Part shown: piece by piece, positions 6,114 to 13,199 of the stretch
How the letters are laid out: every line of letters begins with the position of its first letter
Position numbering within the stretch: the first letter of the stretch is position 1
Origin: Lachnospiraceae bacterium
GTDB lineage: Bacteria > Bacillota > Clostridia > Lachnospirales > Lachnospiraceae
DNA length: 13,199 nt
Reading direction: 5' to 3'
NCBI GenBank assembly: GCA_900754855.1
Contig: CAAEEI010000133.1
Location: 1 to 13,199 of the forward strand
Notes under the pieces: generated by a model
Database searches by the model: none
Seen by the model: the letters and a program-made list of their open reading frames with translations, nothing else
What the model was told of the DNA's origin: nothing
Program-made: the position numbers and the translations under genes

Positions 6114-9100
6114 ATGGATTATTCATTAGGAATTGACATTGGCTCTACTACCGTTAAAGTCGCTGTTCTTGACAGCGGGCATAATATTCTTTTCTCTGAT
6201 TATAAAAGACATTATGCAAACATTAAGGAAACTTTACAGGGACTTCTCGAGGAAGCCCATGAACTTCTTGGCAACATAACCATTCACCCTACCGTTACCG
6301 GTTCAGGAGGAATGGCGATTTCTGAATATTTACATATTCCTTTCTGTCAGGAAGTTGTCTGTGTTTCCCACGCTTTACAGAACTACGAACCAAAGACGGA
6401 CGTGGCCATTGAACTGGGTGGAGAAGATGCCAAGATTATTTATTTTACCAACGGAATCGAACAGCGGATGAACGGCGTCTGCGCAGGAGGAACCGGGTCT
6501 TTCATCGACCAGATGGCCAGCCTTCTCCAGACTGACGCCCCGGGACTGAATCGTTTCGCCAGAGATTATGATACGATTTACCCTATTGCCGCGCGGTGCG
6601 GCGTATTTGCCAAAACCGACATTCAACCTTTGATCAATGAAGGCGCAACCAAAGAAAATCTGGCCGCTTCTATTTTTCAGGCGGTTGTCAATCAGACCAT
6701 CAGCGGCCTTGCCTGCGGAAAACCGATTCGCGGACACGTTGCCTTTTTGGGCGGACCGCTGCATTTTTTACCAGAGCTGAAAAATGCATTTATCCGCACA
6801 CTGGAGCTGGATGAAACGCACATTATCGATCCTCCCCATTCCCATCTGTTCGCCGCTGTGGGCGCGGCTTTAAATGCAAAGCAATACTGCGCCCTTAATT
6901 TCCGTGAACTGATCAGTTACTTCGAATCAGAGATGCATCTGGCTGTGGAAGTGGAGAGACTGGAACCACTGTTTTGCGACCAAAAAGAATACGAACAATT
7001 TATTGCCGATCACAACCGTTTTTCCGTAAAAAAAGGCGACATTTCCACCTATAAAGGAAAATGTTATCTGGGTATCGACGCCGGTTCCACCACCACAAAA
7101 CTGGCTGTTGTGGCGGAAGACGGCTCTCTTCTTTTCCGGTTCTACGATAATAATAACGGAAGCCCTTTAAAAACTTCCATTCGCGCCCTGAAAGAATTAA
7201 ATCGTGTTCTTCCGGATACGGCCAGGATCGCCGGTTCCTGTTCCACCGGATATGGGGAAGCGCTGATTAAATCCGCTTTTAATCTGGACTACGGCGAAGT
7301 GGAAACTATGGCCCATTACTATGCCGCCGCCTTTTTTGAACCGGATGTGGACTGTATTCTGGATATTGGCGGTCAGGATATGAAATGCATTAAAATCAAA
7401 AACCACGCCGTGGACAGCGTTCTCTTAAACGAGGCCTGCTCTTCCGGATGCGGTTCTTTTATTGAAACCTTTGCCAAATCCTTAAACTATTCCGTTGAAG
7501 ATTTTGCCAAGGTTGCCCTTTTTGCCGAATCTCCTATCGATCTGGGATCCCGGTGTACCGTATTTATGAATTCCAAGGTCAAACAGGCACAAAAAGAAGG
7601 GGCCAGCGTCGGAGATATTTCGGCAGGTCTTGCCTATTCTGTCATTAAAAATGCCATTTTGAAGGTCATCAAACTGACCGACCCAAAACAACTGGGCAAA
7701 AACATTGTTGTTCAGGGCGGAACATTTTATAATGACGCCGTTTTGCGTACTTTTGAGCGCATCTCCGGCTGTCAGGCCGTTCGTCCGGATATTGCCGGAA
7801 TCATGGGGGCCTTTGGCGCGGCGTTAATCGCCAGAGAACGGGCGTCGGAGAAAAAGAAATCGACCATGTTGTCCATGGAAGAAATTTTCCGGCTGAATTA
7901 CGATACCACCATGAGCCGCTGTCCGCACTGTAATAATCATTGTCTGCTGACCATCAATGATTTTGGAAACGGCAACCGGTTTATTTCCGGCAACCGCTGC
8001 GAACGGGGTCTGGGACTGGAAAAAAATCACAGCCATGTACCTAATCTTTATGAATATAAATATCAGCGCATTTTCGGTTATAAATCCCTGACGACGGAGG
8101 AAGCCGCCCGGGGCGTCATCGGTATCCCAAGAGTGTTAAACATTTATGAAAATTACCCATTCTGGCATACCTTTTTTACAAACCTTGGATTCCGGGTTGT
8201 GATCTCACCAAAATCTTCCCGGAAAATTTATGAACTGGGAATCGAATCCATTCCCAGCGAATCGGAATGTTATCCGGCAAAAATCGCGCATGGCCATGTC
8301 ATGTGGCTGCTGAAAAAGGGAATCCGGACTATCTTTTATCCCTGCGTCCCTTATGAGCAAAACGAAACCCCGGATGCCAACAACCACTATAACTGCCCGA
8401 TCGTGACCTCCTATGCGGAAAATATTAAAAATAATATGGAAGAACTTCGCAGTCCGGATGTTCATTTTATGAATCCATTCCTTGCGCTGGATAATGCAGA
8501 AGCGCTGAAAAAACGACTTTTTGAGGAATTACGTCCACAATACAATATTCCTTTATCCGAAATTGAACAGGCAGTGGACGCCGCTTACAAAGAGGCGGCA
8601 CAGGTGCGGGAAGATATTCGGCACAAAGGAGAAGAAACCCTTGCTTACCTGGCAGAAACCGGAAAAATGGGAATCGTTCTCTGCGGAAGACCGTACCATA
8701 TCGATCCGGAGATCAATCATGGTATCCCTGAACTGATTAATTCCTATGGTATTGCCGTTTTAAGCGAAGATTCCATCTGCCATCTTGGACAGGTGGAACG
8801 TCCGCTCATTGTTTCCGATCAGTGGATGTACCACTCCCGTTTATATGGAGCAGCCAATTACGCCAAAAAGAACAAACAACTGGAAGTCATTCAGTTAAAC
8901 TCTTTTGGCTGTGGTCTGGACGCCGTAACCACGGACGCTGTCAATGACATTTTGTCTAATTCCGGCAGAATCTACACCGTATTAAAAATTGATGAGGTTA
9001 ATAATCTGGGCGCGGCCAGAATCCGGATCCGTTCTCTGATTGCCGCAGCCAGAATCCGGCACAAACAGCATATCGAACCAAAAATCGTTCCGTCCAACAT

Positions 9101-10349
9101 CAAAAAGGTCGAATTTACCAAAGAGATGCGAAAAGATTATACGATTCTTGTTCCTCAGATGTCTCCGATCCATTTTGATCTGCTGGCTCCGGTCTTTCGC
9201 CATTGCGGCTATCATGTGGACGTTCTGCCGCAAATGGGTAAAAAAGCGGTTGATACCGGTTTAAAATACGTCAACAACGACGCCTGCTACCCTTCTCTCA
9301 TCGTGGTGGGACAGATCATGACTGCCCTGACCTCCGGAAAATATGACACCGATAAAACGGCTGTGCTTATTTCCCAGACCGGCGGAGGCTGTCGTGCCAC
9401 CAATTATATTGGTTTCATTCGAAGAGCTCTGGCAAAAAACGGGTACGGACACGTCCCGGTCATCAGCATCAGTGTACAGGGCATAGAAAAAAACGAAGGG
9501 TTTAAACTGACTCTCCCTCTGGTTATCCGTATGCTTCAGGCCGTTGTCTACGGTGATTTATTTATGCGGGTTCTTTATCGTGTTCGTCCTTATGAAAAGG
9601 TGAAGGGTTCCGCCAATCATTTACACGAAATATGGAAAAAACGATGTATTCGTTCGTTGGAAAAAGCCAGTTATCATGAGTTTAAGAAAAATGTCAAACA
9701 GATCATCCGGGATTTTGACCGTCTTCCCATCCACGACGCACCGAAACCACGGGTAGGTATCGTCGGAGAAATTCTGGTCAAATTCCTGCCGGATGCCAAC
9801 AATCATCTGGTCGAGCTTCTGGAAGCAGAAGGTGCGGAAGCCGTGATGCCTGATCTTCTTGACTTCATGTTCTACAGCCTTTATAATGCCAATTTTAAAT
9901 CAAAGTATCTGGGCAAATCCTCATGGACAGCCAAAATCTGTAATGCCGGCATTCAGGCCATCGAATTATATCGGGGATTTCTTCGAAAAGAGCTGGAAAA
10001 AAGCGCACGCTTTACTCCTCCTCCTCACATCAGAGATCTCGCCCGTTACGCCAAACCCATTGTCTCTCTTGGCAACCAGACCGGCGAAGGCTGGTTCCTT
10101 ACCGGAGAAATGATCGAACTGATCGAAGGCGGCGCATCAAACATCGTCTGCACACAGCCATTTGCCTGTCTCCCTAATCATGTGGTTGGCAAAGGCGTAA
10201 TCAAAGAGCTGCGAAGAAAATATCCGCAGTCCAACATCGTTGCCATCGATTATGATCCAGGCGCTAGTGAAGTTAACCAGATTAATCGTATCAAGCTTAT
10301 GCTGGCTACCGCCCAGAAGAATCTGGAAGAAGAAATGAAGAACCATTAA
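6114..10349 (+). CDS. 2-hydroxyacyl-CoA dehydratase activase-type fusion protein (two BcrAD/BadFG ATPase domains + DUF2229/HgdB-like region)
   Basis: Activases of this family (HgdC) use ATP hydrolysis and a [4Fe-4S] cluster to push a low-potential electron into 2-hydroxyacyl-CoA dehydratases. This 1411-residue protein has two tandem ATPase domains. The first (about 3-255) has GIDIGSTTVK, C123 in GVCAGGTGSF and C162 in ARCGVF. The second (about 317-575) has GIDAGSTTTK, DIGGQDMK, C442 in NEACSSGCG and C481 in SRCTVF. Each keeps the cysteine pair used to hold a cluster between two subunits. Next come a CPHCNNHC...NRC cluster (603-629), a DUF2229-like region (about 660-980; C719, C744, C761, C857) and an HgdB-like region (about 1005-1400; C1058, C1093, C1346). 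No dehydratase subunits are adjacent. Its substrate is unknown. ATG 6114 begins the family-typical SLGIDIG; the ribosome binding site is either AAGGAG 13 bp away or a closer AAGGA. Confidence 0.9.
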   Translation: MDYSLGIDIGSTTVKVAVLDSGHNILFSDYKRHYANIKETLQGLLEEAHELLGNITIHPTVTGSGGMAISEYLHIPFCQEVVCVSHALQNYEPKTDVAIELGGEDAKIIYFTNGIEQRMNGVCAGGTGSFIDQMASLLQTDAPGLNRFARDYDTIYPIAARCGVFAKTDIQPLINEGATKENLAASIFQAVVNQTISGLACGKPIRGHVAFLGGPLHFLPELKNAFIRTLELDETHIIDPPHSHLFAAVGAALNAKQYCALNFRELISYFESEMHLAVEVERLEPLFCDQKEYEQFIADHNRFSVKKGDISTYKGKCYLGIDAGSTTTKLAVVAEDGSLLFRFYDNNNGSPLKTSIRALKELNRVLPDTARIAGSCSTGYGEALIKSAFNLDYGEVETMAHYYAAAFFEPDVDCILDIGGQDMKCIKIKNHAVDSVLLNEACSSGCGSFIETFAKSLNYSVEDFAKVALFAESPIDLGSRCTVFMNSKVKQAQKEGASVGDISAGLAYSVIKNAILKVIKLTDPKQLGKNIVVQGGTFYNDAVLRTFERISGCQAVRPDIAGIMGAFGAALIARERASEKKKSTMLSMEEIFRLNYDTTMSRCPHCNNHCLLTINDFGNGNRFISGNRCERGLGLEKNHSHVPNLYEYKYQRIFGYKSLTTEEAARGVIGIPRVLNIYENYPFWHTFFTNLGFRVVISPKSSRKIYELGIESIPSESECYPAKIAHGHVMWLLKKGIRTIFYPCVPYEQNETPDANNHYNCPIVTSYAENIKNNMEELRSPDVHFMNPFLALDNAEALKKRLFEELRPQYNIPLSEIEQAVDAAYKEAAQVREDIRHKGEETLAYLAETGKMGIVLCGRPYHIDPEINHGIPELINSYGIAVLSEDSICHLGQVERPLIVSDQWMYHSRLYGAANYAKKNKQLEVIQLNSFGCGLDAVTTDAVNDILSNSGRIYTVLKIDEVNNLGAARIRIRSLIAAARIRHKQHIEPKIVPSNIKKVEFTKEMRKDYTILVPQMSPIHFDLLAPVFRHCGYHVDVLPQMGKKAVDTGLKYVNNDACYPSLIVVGQIMTALTSGKYDTDKTAVLISQTGGGCRATNYIGFIRRALAKNGYGHVPVISISVQGIEKNEGFKLTLPLVIRMLQAVVYGDLFMRVLYRVRPYEKVKGSANHLHEIWKKRCIRSLEKASYHEFKKNVKQIIRDFDRLPIHDAPKPRVGIVGEILVKFLPDANNHLVELLEAEGAEAVMPDLLDFMFYSLYNANFKSKYLGKSSWTAKICNAGIQAIELYRGFLRKELEKSARFTPPPHIRDLARYAKPIVSLGNQTGEGWFLTGEMIELIEGGASNIVCTQPFACLPNHVVGKGVIKELRRKYPQSNIVAIDYDPGASEVNQINRIKLMLATAQKNLEEEMKNH

Positions 10350-10389
10350 AAACCATCTTCGTCACCTTTTAAACCCATTATCTGTACTT

Positions 10390-10476
10390 TAACCGGTTTA
10401 CCTTTTTTACCACCCTTCCTTTCCCCTTACGGGCAGAGGGAGGGCGATAAAAGAGAAACCGGTTATTTTATCTTTT
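10390..10476 (+). terminator. Long imperfect inverted repeat with T-rich tail between the activase gene and ogt
   Basis: TAACCGGTTT (10390-10399) pairs perfectly with AAACCGGTTA (10456-10465). Inside, CCCTTCC pairs with GGGAGGG with one G-U pair. The structure is followed by TTTTATCTTTTT. The likeliest role is the terminator of the activase gene, but the ogt ribosome binding site starts only 13 bp after the stem, so it may act as an attenuator for ogt. No separate ogt promoter is evident. Confidence 0.5.
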
Positions 10477-10488
10477 TGGAGGTTTCCC

Positions 10489-11142
10489 ATGCAATTTATT
10501 CATTCCTGTTCTACCCCTCTTGGACAAATCCTCATGGCGGCCGACAACCTTGGTCTCACCGGCCTCTGGTTTACAAACCAGAAACATTTCGCCAGCCATC
10601 TTACTTCTTCCGGCAGAACAAAGCCTTCCGCTTGCGGAACACCTGCGCCGAGCGCGGTCGCATCAGCACCCCCTTCTTCTCACACGGATACGTATCCTCC
10701 GGAGGATTTTTCTTTAATAGGAAATGACGAAATTTTCTATCAAAGAAAAAAAGAGCTGCCTGTTTTTTCACAGACAGCCCTATGGCTTTCTCATTATTTT
10801 TCCGGTCAGCAGCCCACCTTTACTCCGCCCCTTCACCTGAACGGCACAGCCTTCCAGATGGAGGTATGGACGCTCCTGCAGCAGATTCCCTATGGGCAAA
10901 CCACCACGTACGGGGAAATCGCCCGGACCATCGCCCGTCGGCGGGGACAGCAAAAAATGTCTGCTCAGGCTGTAGGCGCTGCCGTAGGCCGCAATCCGGT
11001 TTCCCTCATTGTTCCCTGTCATCGCGTTGTGGGCGCCAATGGTAAACTGACCGGATATGCCGGCGGCCTGGAGCGCAAAGCCTGGCTGCTGGATTTGGAA
11101 AAAGGAAATTCTTCTATTTTCTCTCCTCACGAATCTTATTGA
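10489..11142 (+). CDS. ogt: Methylated-DNA--protein-cysteine methyltransferase carrying an in-frame repeat insertion
   Basis: It repairs O6-alkylguanine in DNA by moving the alkyl group to its own cysteine in a single-use reaction. The active site is PCHRVVG with C177. Around it are the family segments AFQMEVWTLLQQIPYGQTTTYGEIA (121-145, helix-turn-helix and wing), AVGAAVGRNP (161-170) and LTGYAGG (187-193). The N-terminal domain is MQFIHSCSTPLGQILMAAD...GLTGLWFTNQKHF, continuing at ELPVFSQTALWLSHYFSG. Between them, residues about 43-88 are encoded by copy B of the palindromic repeat; without it the protein would be about 171 residues, the normal size. The insert falls in the variable linker before the second N-terminal helix, so activity may survive. 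GGAGG lies 6 bp before the ATG. The 3' end overlaps the convergent araB by 29 bp. Confidence 0.93.
   Translation: MQFIHSCSTPLGQILMAADNLGLTGLWFTNQKHFASHLTSSGRTKPSACGTPAPSAVASAPPSSHTDTYPPEDFSLIGNDEIFYQRKKELPVFSQTALWLSHYFSGQQPTFTPPLHLNGTAFQMEVWTLLQQIPYGQTTTYGEIARTIARRRGQQKMSAQAVGAAVGRNPVSLIVPCHRVVGANGKLTGYAGGLERKAWLLDLEKGNSSIFSPHESY
10615..10750. repeat. Dispersed palindromic repeat, copy B (inside ogt, in frame)
   Basis: It is homologous to 4456-4590 in the same orientation. It starts AGAACAAAG, has the TTCCGC/GCGGAA stem (10626-10639), the GCGCCG...ATCAGCAC block, a 12-bp perfect palindrome GGATACGTATCC (10686-10697) and the 44-nt imperfect palindrome (10707-10750). It encodes an Ala/Pro/Ser-rich stretch ending in FSLIGNDEIFYQRKK. 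In the 44-nt palindrome several changes from copy A keep pairing: C-G becomes A-T at pair 13/32, and C-A and T-T mismatches become T-A and A-T at pairs 12/33 and 17/28. Confidence 0.85.
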
Positions 11143-12778
11143 GGCGTTTCATGACATCATTGGCGCCTTTACCAAAATATTCATGCAGCGTTTTGTATTC
11201 TGCATAAAGTTTATCATACACTTCTGTATTGTCCGGATTTGGAGAAAAGACTGTATCTTCAACCTGCCCGATCTTCTGAGCGATCTCGTTGGCATCTTTA
11301 TATCCGGTAACCTGCTCAGACGCTGCGGCAATACCAAGAATCGCTGCTCCAAGAGCGCTGGCCTGGGTGCTGGCAGAAATCTTGATGTCACGTTTACAGA
11401 TGTCAGAATAAACCTGCACAAGCATATGATTCTTCACCGGAATACCTCCGCTCAATACGATAGAATCTACATGTACGCCGGCATTTTCAAAGGATTCAAT
11501 GATCATTCTTGTACCATAAGCTGTTGCTTCGATCAGGGCAAGGTAGATTTCTTCCGGTTTTGTTAAGAGGTTCATTCCCATGATCAGACCATTTAAATTA
11601 AAATCCATCAACGGGGAACGTACGCCGTTAAACCAGTCCAGAGCAACCAGTCCGCTCTGTCCGGCCTTATAATCTTTTAATTTTTCTGTAAGAAGCTGAT
11701 GAACGGAAATTCCTTTTGCTCTTGCTTCCTGATGGTAGCTTTCCGGCACACAGTTATCCACGAACCAGGCAAAGTGATCGCCAACGCAGCACTGTCCTGC
11801 TTCATAGCCAAAATAGCCCGGCATGATTCCGTCTTTTACCAGACCGCCAACACCCGGAATCCCTGCTTCTGTCTCAGAAAGCATCATGTGACAGGAAGAT
11901 GTTCCGACGATAATCATCATTTCACCCGGTTTGCCGATACCGCATCCAGGTAAAGAAGAATGGGCGTCAATAATTCCTGTTCCTACCGGTGTACCTTCCA
12001 GAAGGCCAAGCTGTTTTGCCATGGAAGCACAAAGATACCCTGCGGTCTCTCCAATGGCTTTAATCGGCGCATCCATTTTTTCTTCGATAAAGTGTTCCAT
12101 GCGAGGATCCAGCGCTTTAAAGAAGTCGTTGGAAGGATAACCGCTGTCATGGCGATAGAAAGCTTTATAACCTGCTCCACAGGCGCTTCTGGATTCCACA
12201 TCGGTCATCTCCCAGATGATCCAGTCGAGGGCTTCCATCATACGGTCAGCCTGCGCGTAAACTTCCGGTGCATGACGAAGGGTTTCCAGAACTTTAGGAA
12301 TCATCCACTCGCTGGATACTTTTCCTCCATAAAGTGACAGCCAGCTTTCGCCTCTTTCTTTGGCAATACGGTCAATCATCTGTGCTTCTTCCTCTGCGCC
12401 ATGGTGTTTCCACAATTTTACATAAGCATGAGGTTCATCTTTAAACTCCGGAAGGTGACATAACGGCGTTTTGTCCGCTTTACAGGAAATCACCGTGGAA
12501 GAGGTGAAATCCACGCCAATACCGATCACTTCTTCCGGCAGGGCTTTCTGCTGTGCCATGACATTGCGGATCGTAAGGATCAGTCCTTCAAGATAATCCT
12601 GCGGATCCTGTAAAGCCCAGCCCGGCGCCAGTTTTTTCCCTGTCGGGATATGTTCCTCCATAACGCCATGCGGATACTCGTATACGCTGGTCGCTACTTC
12701 TTCCCCCGTATGGATGTCCACCATCAGCGCACGTACAGATAATGTACCATAATCCACTCCAATTGCATATTTACTCAT
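11114..12778 (-). CDS. araB: Ribulokinase
   Basis: It phosphorylates L-ribulose with ATP to L-ribulose 5-phosphate, the second step of L-arabinose breakdown, in the cytosol. The 554-residue product is the normal AraB length and belongs to the FGGY sugar kinases. Visible motifs are the ATP-binding GVDYGTLSVRAL (7-18), GWALQDPQDY (53-62), GVDFTSST (88-95), GTGIIDAHSSLPG (266-278, with D271 as probable catalytic base), VGTSSCHM (291-298), ALDWFNGVRSPL (379-390, typical of AraB rather than xylulokinase) and VLSGGIPVKN plus ALGAAILG (441-450, 475-482) of the C-terminal ATPase domain. AAGGAG lies 7 bp before the ATG. The gene follows a probable araM/egsA gene on the same strand after a 228-bp gap that has its own regulatory repeats. 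Its 3' end overlaps ogt tail to tail. Confidence 0.95.
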   Translation of the reverse strand: MSKYAIGVDYGTLSVRALMVDIHTGEEVATSVYEYPHGVMEEHIPTGKKLAPGWALQDPQDYLEGLILTIRNVMAQQKALPEEVIGIGVDFTSSTVISCKADKTPLCHLPEFKDEPHAYVKLWKHHGAEEEAQMIDRIAKERGESWLSLYGGKVSSEWMIPKVLETLRHAPEVYAQADRMMEALDWIIWEMTDVESRSACGAGYKAFYRHDSGYPSNDFFKALDPRMEHFIEEKMDAPIKAIGETAGYLCASMAKQLGLLEGTPVGTGIIDAHSSLPGCGIGKPGEMMIIVGTSSCHMMLSETEAGIPGVGGLVKDGIMPGYFGYEAGQCCVGDHFAWFVDNCVPESYHQEARAKGISVHQLLTEKLKDYKAGQSGLVALDWFNGVRSPLMDFNLNGLIMGMNLLTKPEEIYLALIEATAYGTRMIIESFENAGVHVDSIVLSGGIPVKNHMLVQVYSDICKRDIKISASTQASALGAAILGIAAASEQVTGYKDANEIAQKIGQVEDTVFSPNPDNTEVYDKLYAEYKTLHEYFGKGANDVMKRLNKIREERK

Positions 12779-12800
12779 TGTCTTCTCCTTTCATTTTACA

Positions 12801-12836
12801 CCCGGGTACAGACAAAGCCATATTTCTTTCCCCGGG
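12801..12836 (-). promoter_or_regulatory. Possible stem in the araB leader
   Basis: The self-complementary hexamer CCCGGG occurs at 12801-12806 and 12831-12836 and can pair across 24 nt, close to the araB ribosome binding site. It may be a leader stem or two halves of a regulator site. The evidence is only the paired hexamers. Confidence 0.3.
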
Positions 12837-12858
12837 AATCTTTTACCCTTTTGTTTAT

Positions 12859-12864
12859 TTTATA
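12859..12864 (-). promoter_or_regulatory. Possible -10 box of araB
   Basis: TATAAA is read on the minus strand about 80 nt before the start codon. No good -35 box stands 16-18 bp upstream (CATTCA or TCATTC); the 15-bp direct repeats lie there instead. This fits a promoter that needs an activator. Confidence 0.4.
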
Positions 12865-12868
12865 TGTC

Positions 12869-12918
12869 CTGATCATGTTATGAATGATCATGTTATGAAC
12901 CATCCTCTGCATGATCAG
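12869..12918. promoter_or_regulatory. Tandem 15-bp direct repeats and flanking inverted repeat upstream of araB
   Basis: TGATCATGTTATGAA occurs twice with no gap (12870-12884 and 12885-12899). In addition CTGATCATG (12869-12877) and CATGATCAG (12910-12918) are perfect inverted repeats. Three TGATCA cores are therefore placed just upstream of the possible araB -10 box. This looks like a binding site for an arabinose regulator, of a type I cannot name; it does not resemble the Bacillus AraR operator. Confidence 0.6.
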
Positions 12919-13006
12919 AACATTTTTTTTATTGTAACATTTTTCCCTGCAGGAAGTCCAGCCTTCCCTTTAATTATACACAATGCCAGAACTAGTGCCG
13001 GAGGAT

Positions 13007-13199
13007 TTACGCCGCCGGATGACAGGTTTTTTTCTCTTCAAAATAAGCGGCAATCTCTTTTGCGTACCGATCAAGCAGTCCCAGATCCCACAGCACCTGT
13101 AAAATCGTAAAACGATTTCTGACTTCTTTTGCCAGAACCCCCGCATCTTCCACCAGTTGCGGGGAACCCCCGAGCTGCGCCGGATTCGTTGGTTCTCCC
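13007..13199 (-). CDS. Probable sn-glycerol-1-phosphate dehydrogenase, C-terminus only (AraM/EgsA family)
   Basis: Only the last 63 residues are in the window; the frame stays open to the right edge and stops with TAA at 13009-13007. The readable part, AKEVRNRFTILQVLWDLGLLDRYAKEIA, resembles from memory the C-terminal helix of AraM/EgsA glycerol-1-phosphate dehydrogenases, which reduce dihydroxyacetone phosphate to sn-glycerol 1-phosphate. In Bacillus subtilis araM lies in the arabinose operon together with araB, which supports the call. The tail EEKKTCHPAA is unremarkable. The assignment rests on one short segment plus context, so it is tentative. Confidence 0.6.
   Translation of the reverse strand, partial: GEPTNPAQLGGSPQLVEDAGVLAKEVRNRFTILQVLWDLGLLDRYAKEIAAYFEEKKTCHPAA

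Noticed and set aside
12935..13006. Terminator after the araM-like gene
   Set aside because: A GGAAG/CTTCC stem is present, but it has no T-tract directly after it.

Overview
The window looks like chromosomal DNA of an anaerobic gut-type Firmicute, most likely Lachnospiraceae (Clostridia). The signs are AGGAGG-type ribosome binding sites, consensus sigma-A promoters, moderate GC, a rubrerythrin for oxygen defence, a large 2-hydroxyacyl-CoA dehydratase activase-type protein, and protein families that from memory are typical of that group. No rRNA, tRNA, CRISPR, phage or transposase gene is seen.

Positions 1-4318 hold a compact minus-strand operon of five genes: corA (metal transport), a rhomboid-like membrane protein with a zinc ribbon, pyk (pyruvate kinase), a small unknown protein, and a DUF2953-like membrane protein that runs off the left edge. 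Gaps are 18-55 bp with no terminator seen between genes. A perfect consensus promoter (TTGACA, 17 bp, TATAAT) lies about 100 bp upstream of corA. Positions 4319-4710 have no believable gene; they hold this promoter, a copy of a palindromic repeat and the rubrerythrin terminator.

Positions 4711-5877, minus strand, carry a rubrerythrin with rubredoxin domains at both ends, behind a strong promoter with a PerR/Fur-like operator, and then a small two-LysM protein read from a TTG start. Positions 6114-10349, plus strand, are one 1411-residue gene: two tandem activase ATPase domains fused to cysteine-rich DUF2229/HgdB-like domains. It is followed by ogt (O6-methylguanine-DNA methyltransferase), which overlaps the end of the convergent araB (ribulokinase) by 29 bp. 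At the right edge is the C-terminus of a probable sn-glycerol-1-phosphate dehydrogenase (AraM/EgsA), so the right end is part of an L-arabinose locus.

The most unusual feature is a dispersed repeat of about 135 bp, present twice and about three quarters identical. One copy sits between rubrerythrin and the corA promoter. The other lies inside ogt and adds about 46 in-frame residues. Both copies carry a 44-nt imperfect palindrome with some compensatory base changes, and this palindrome reads as nearly the same peptide (FSLxGxxxIxxQRK) on more than one strand. It behaves like the Rickettsia palindromic elements, which also insert in frame into genes.
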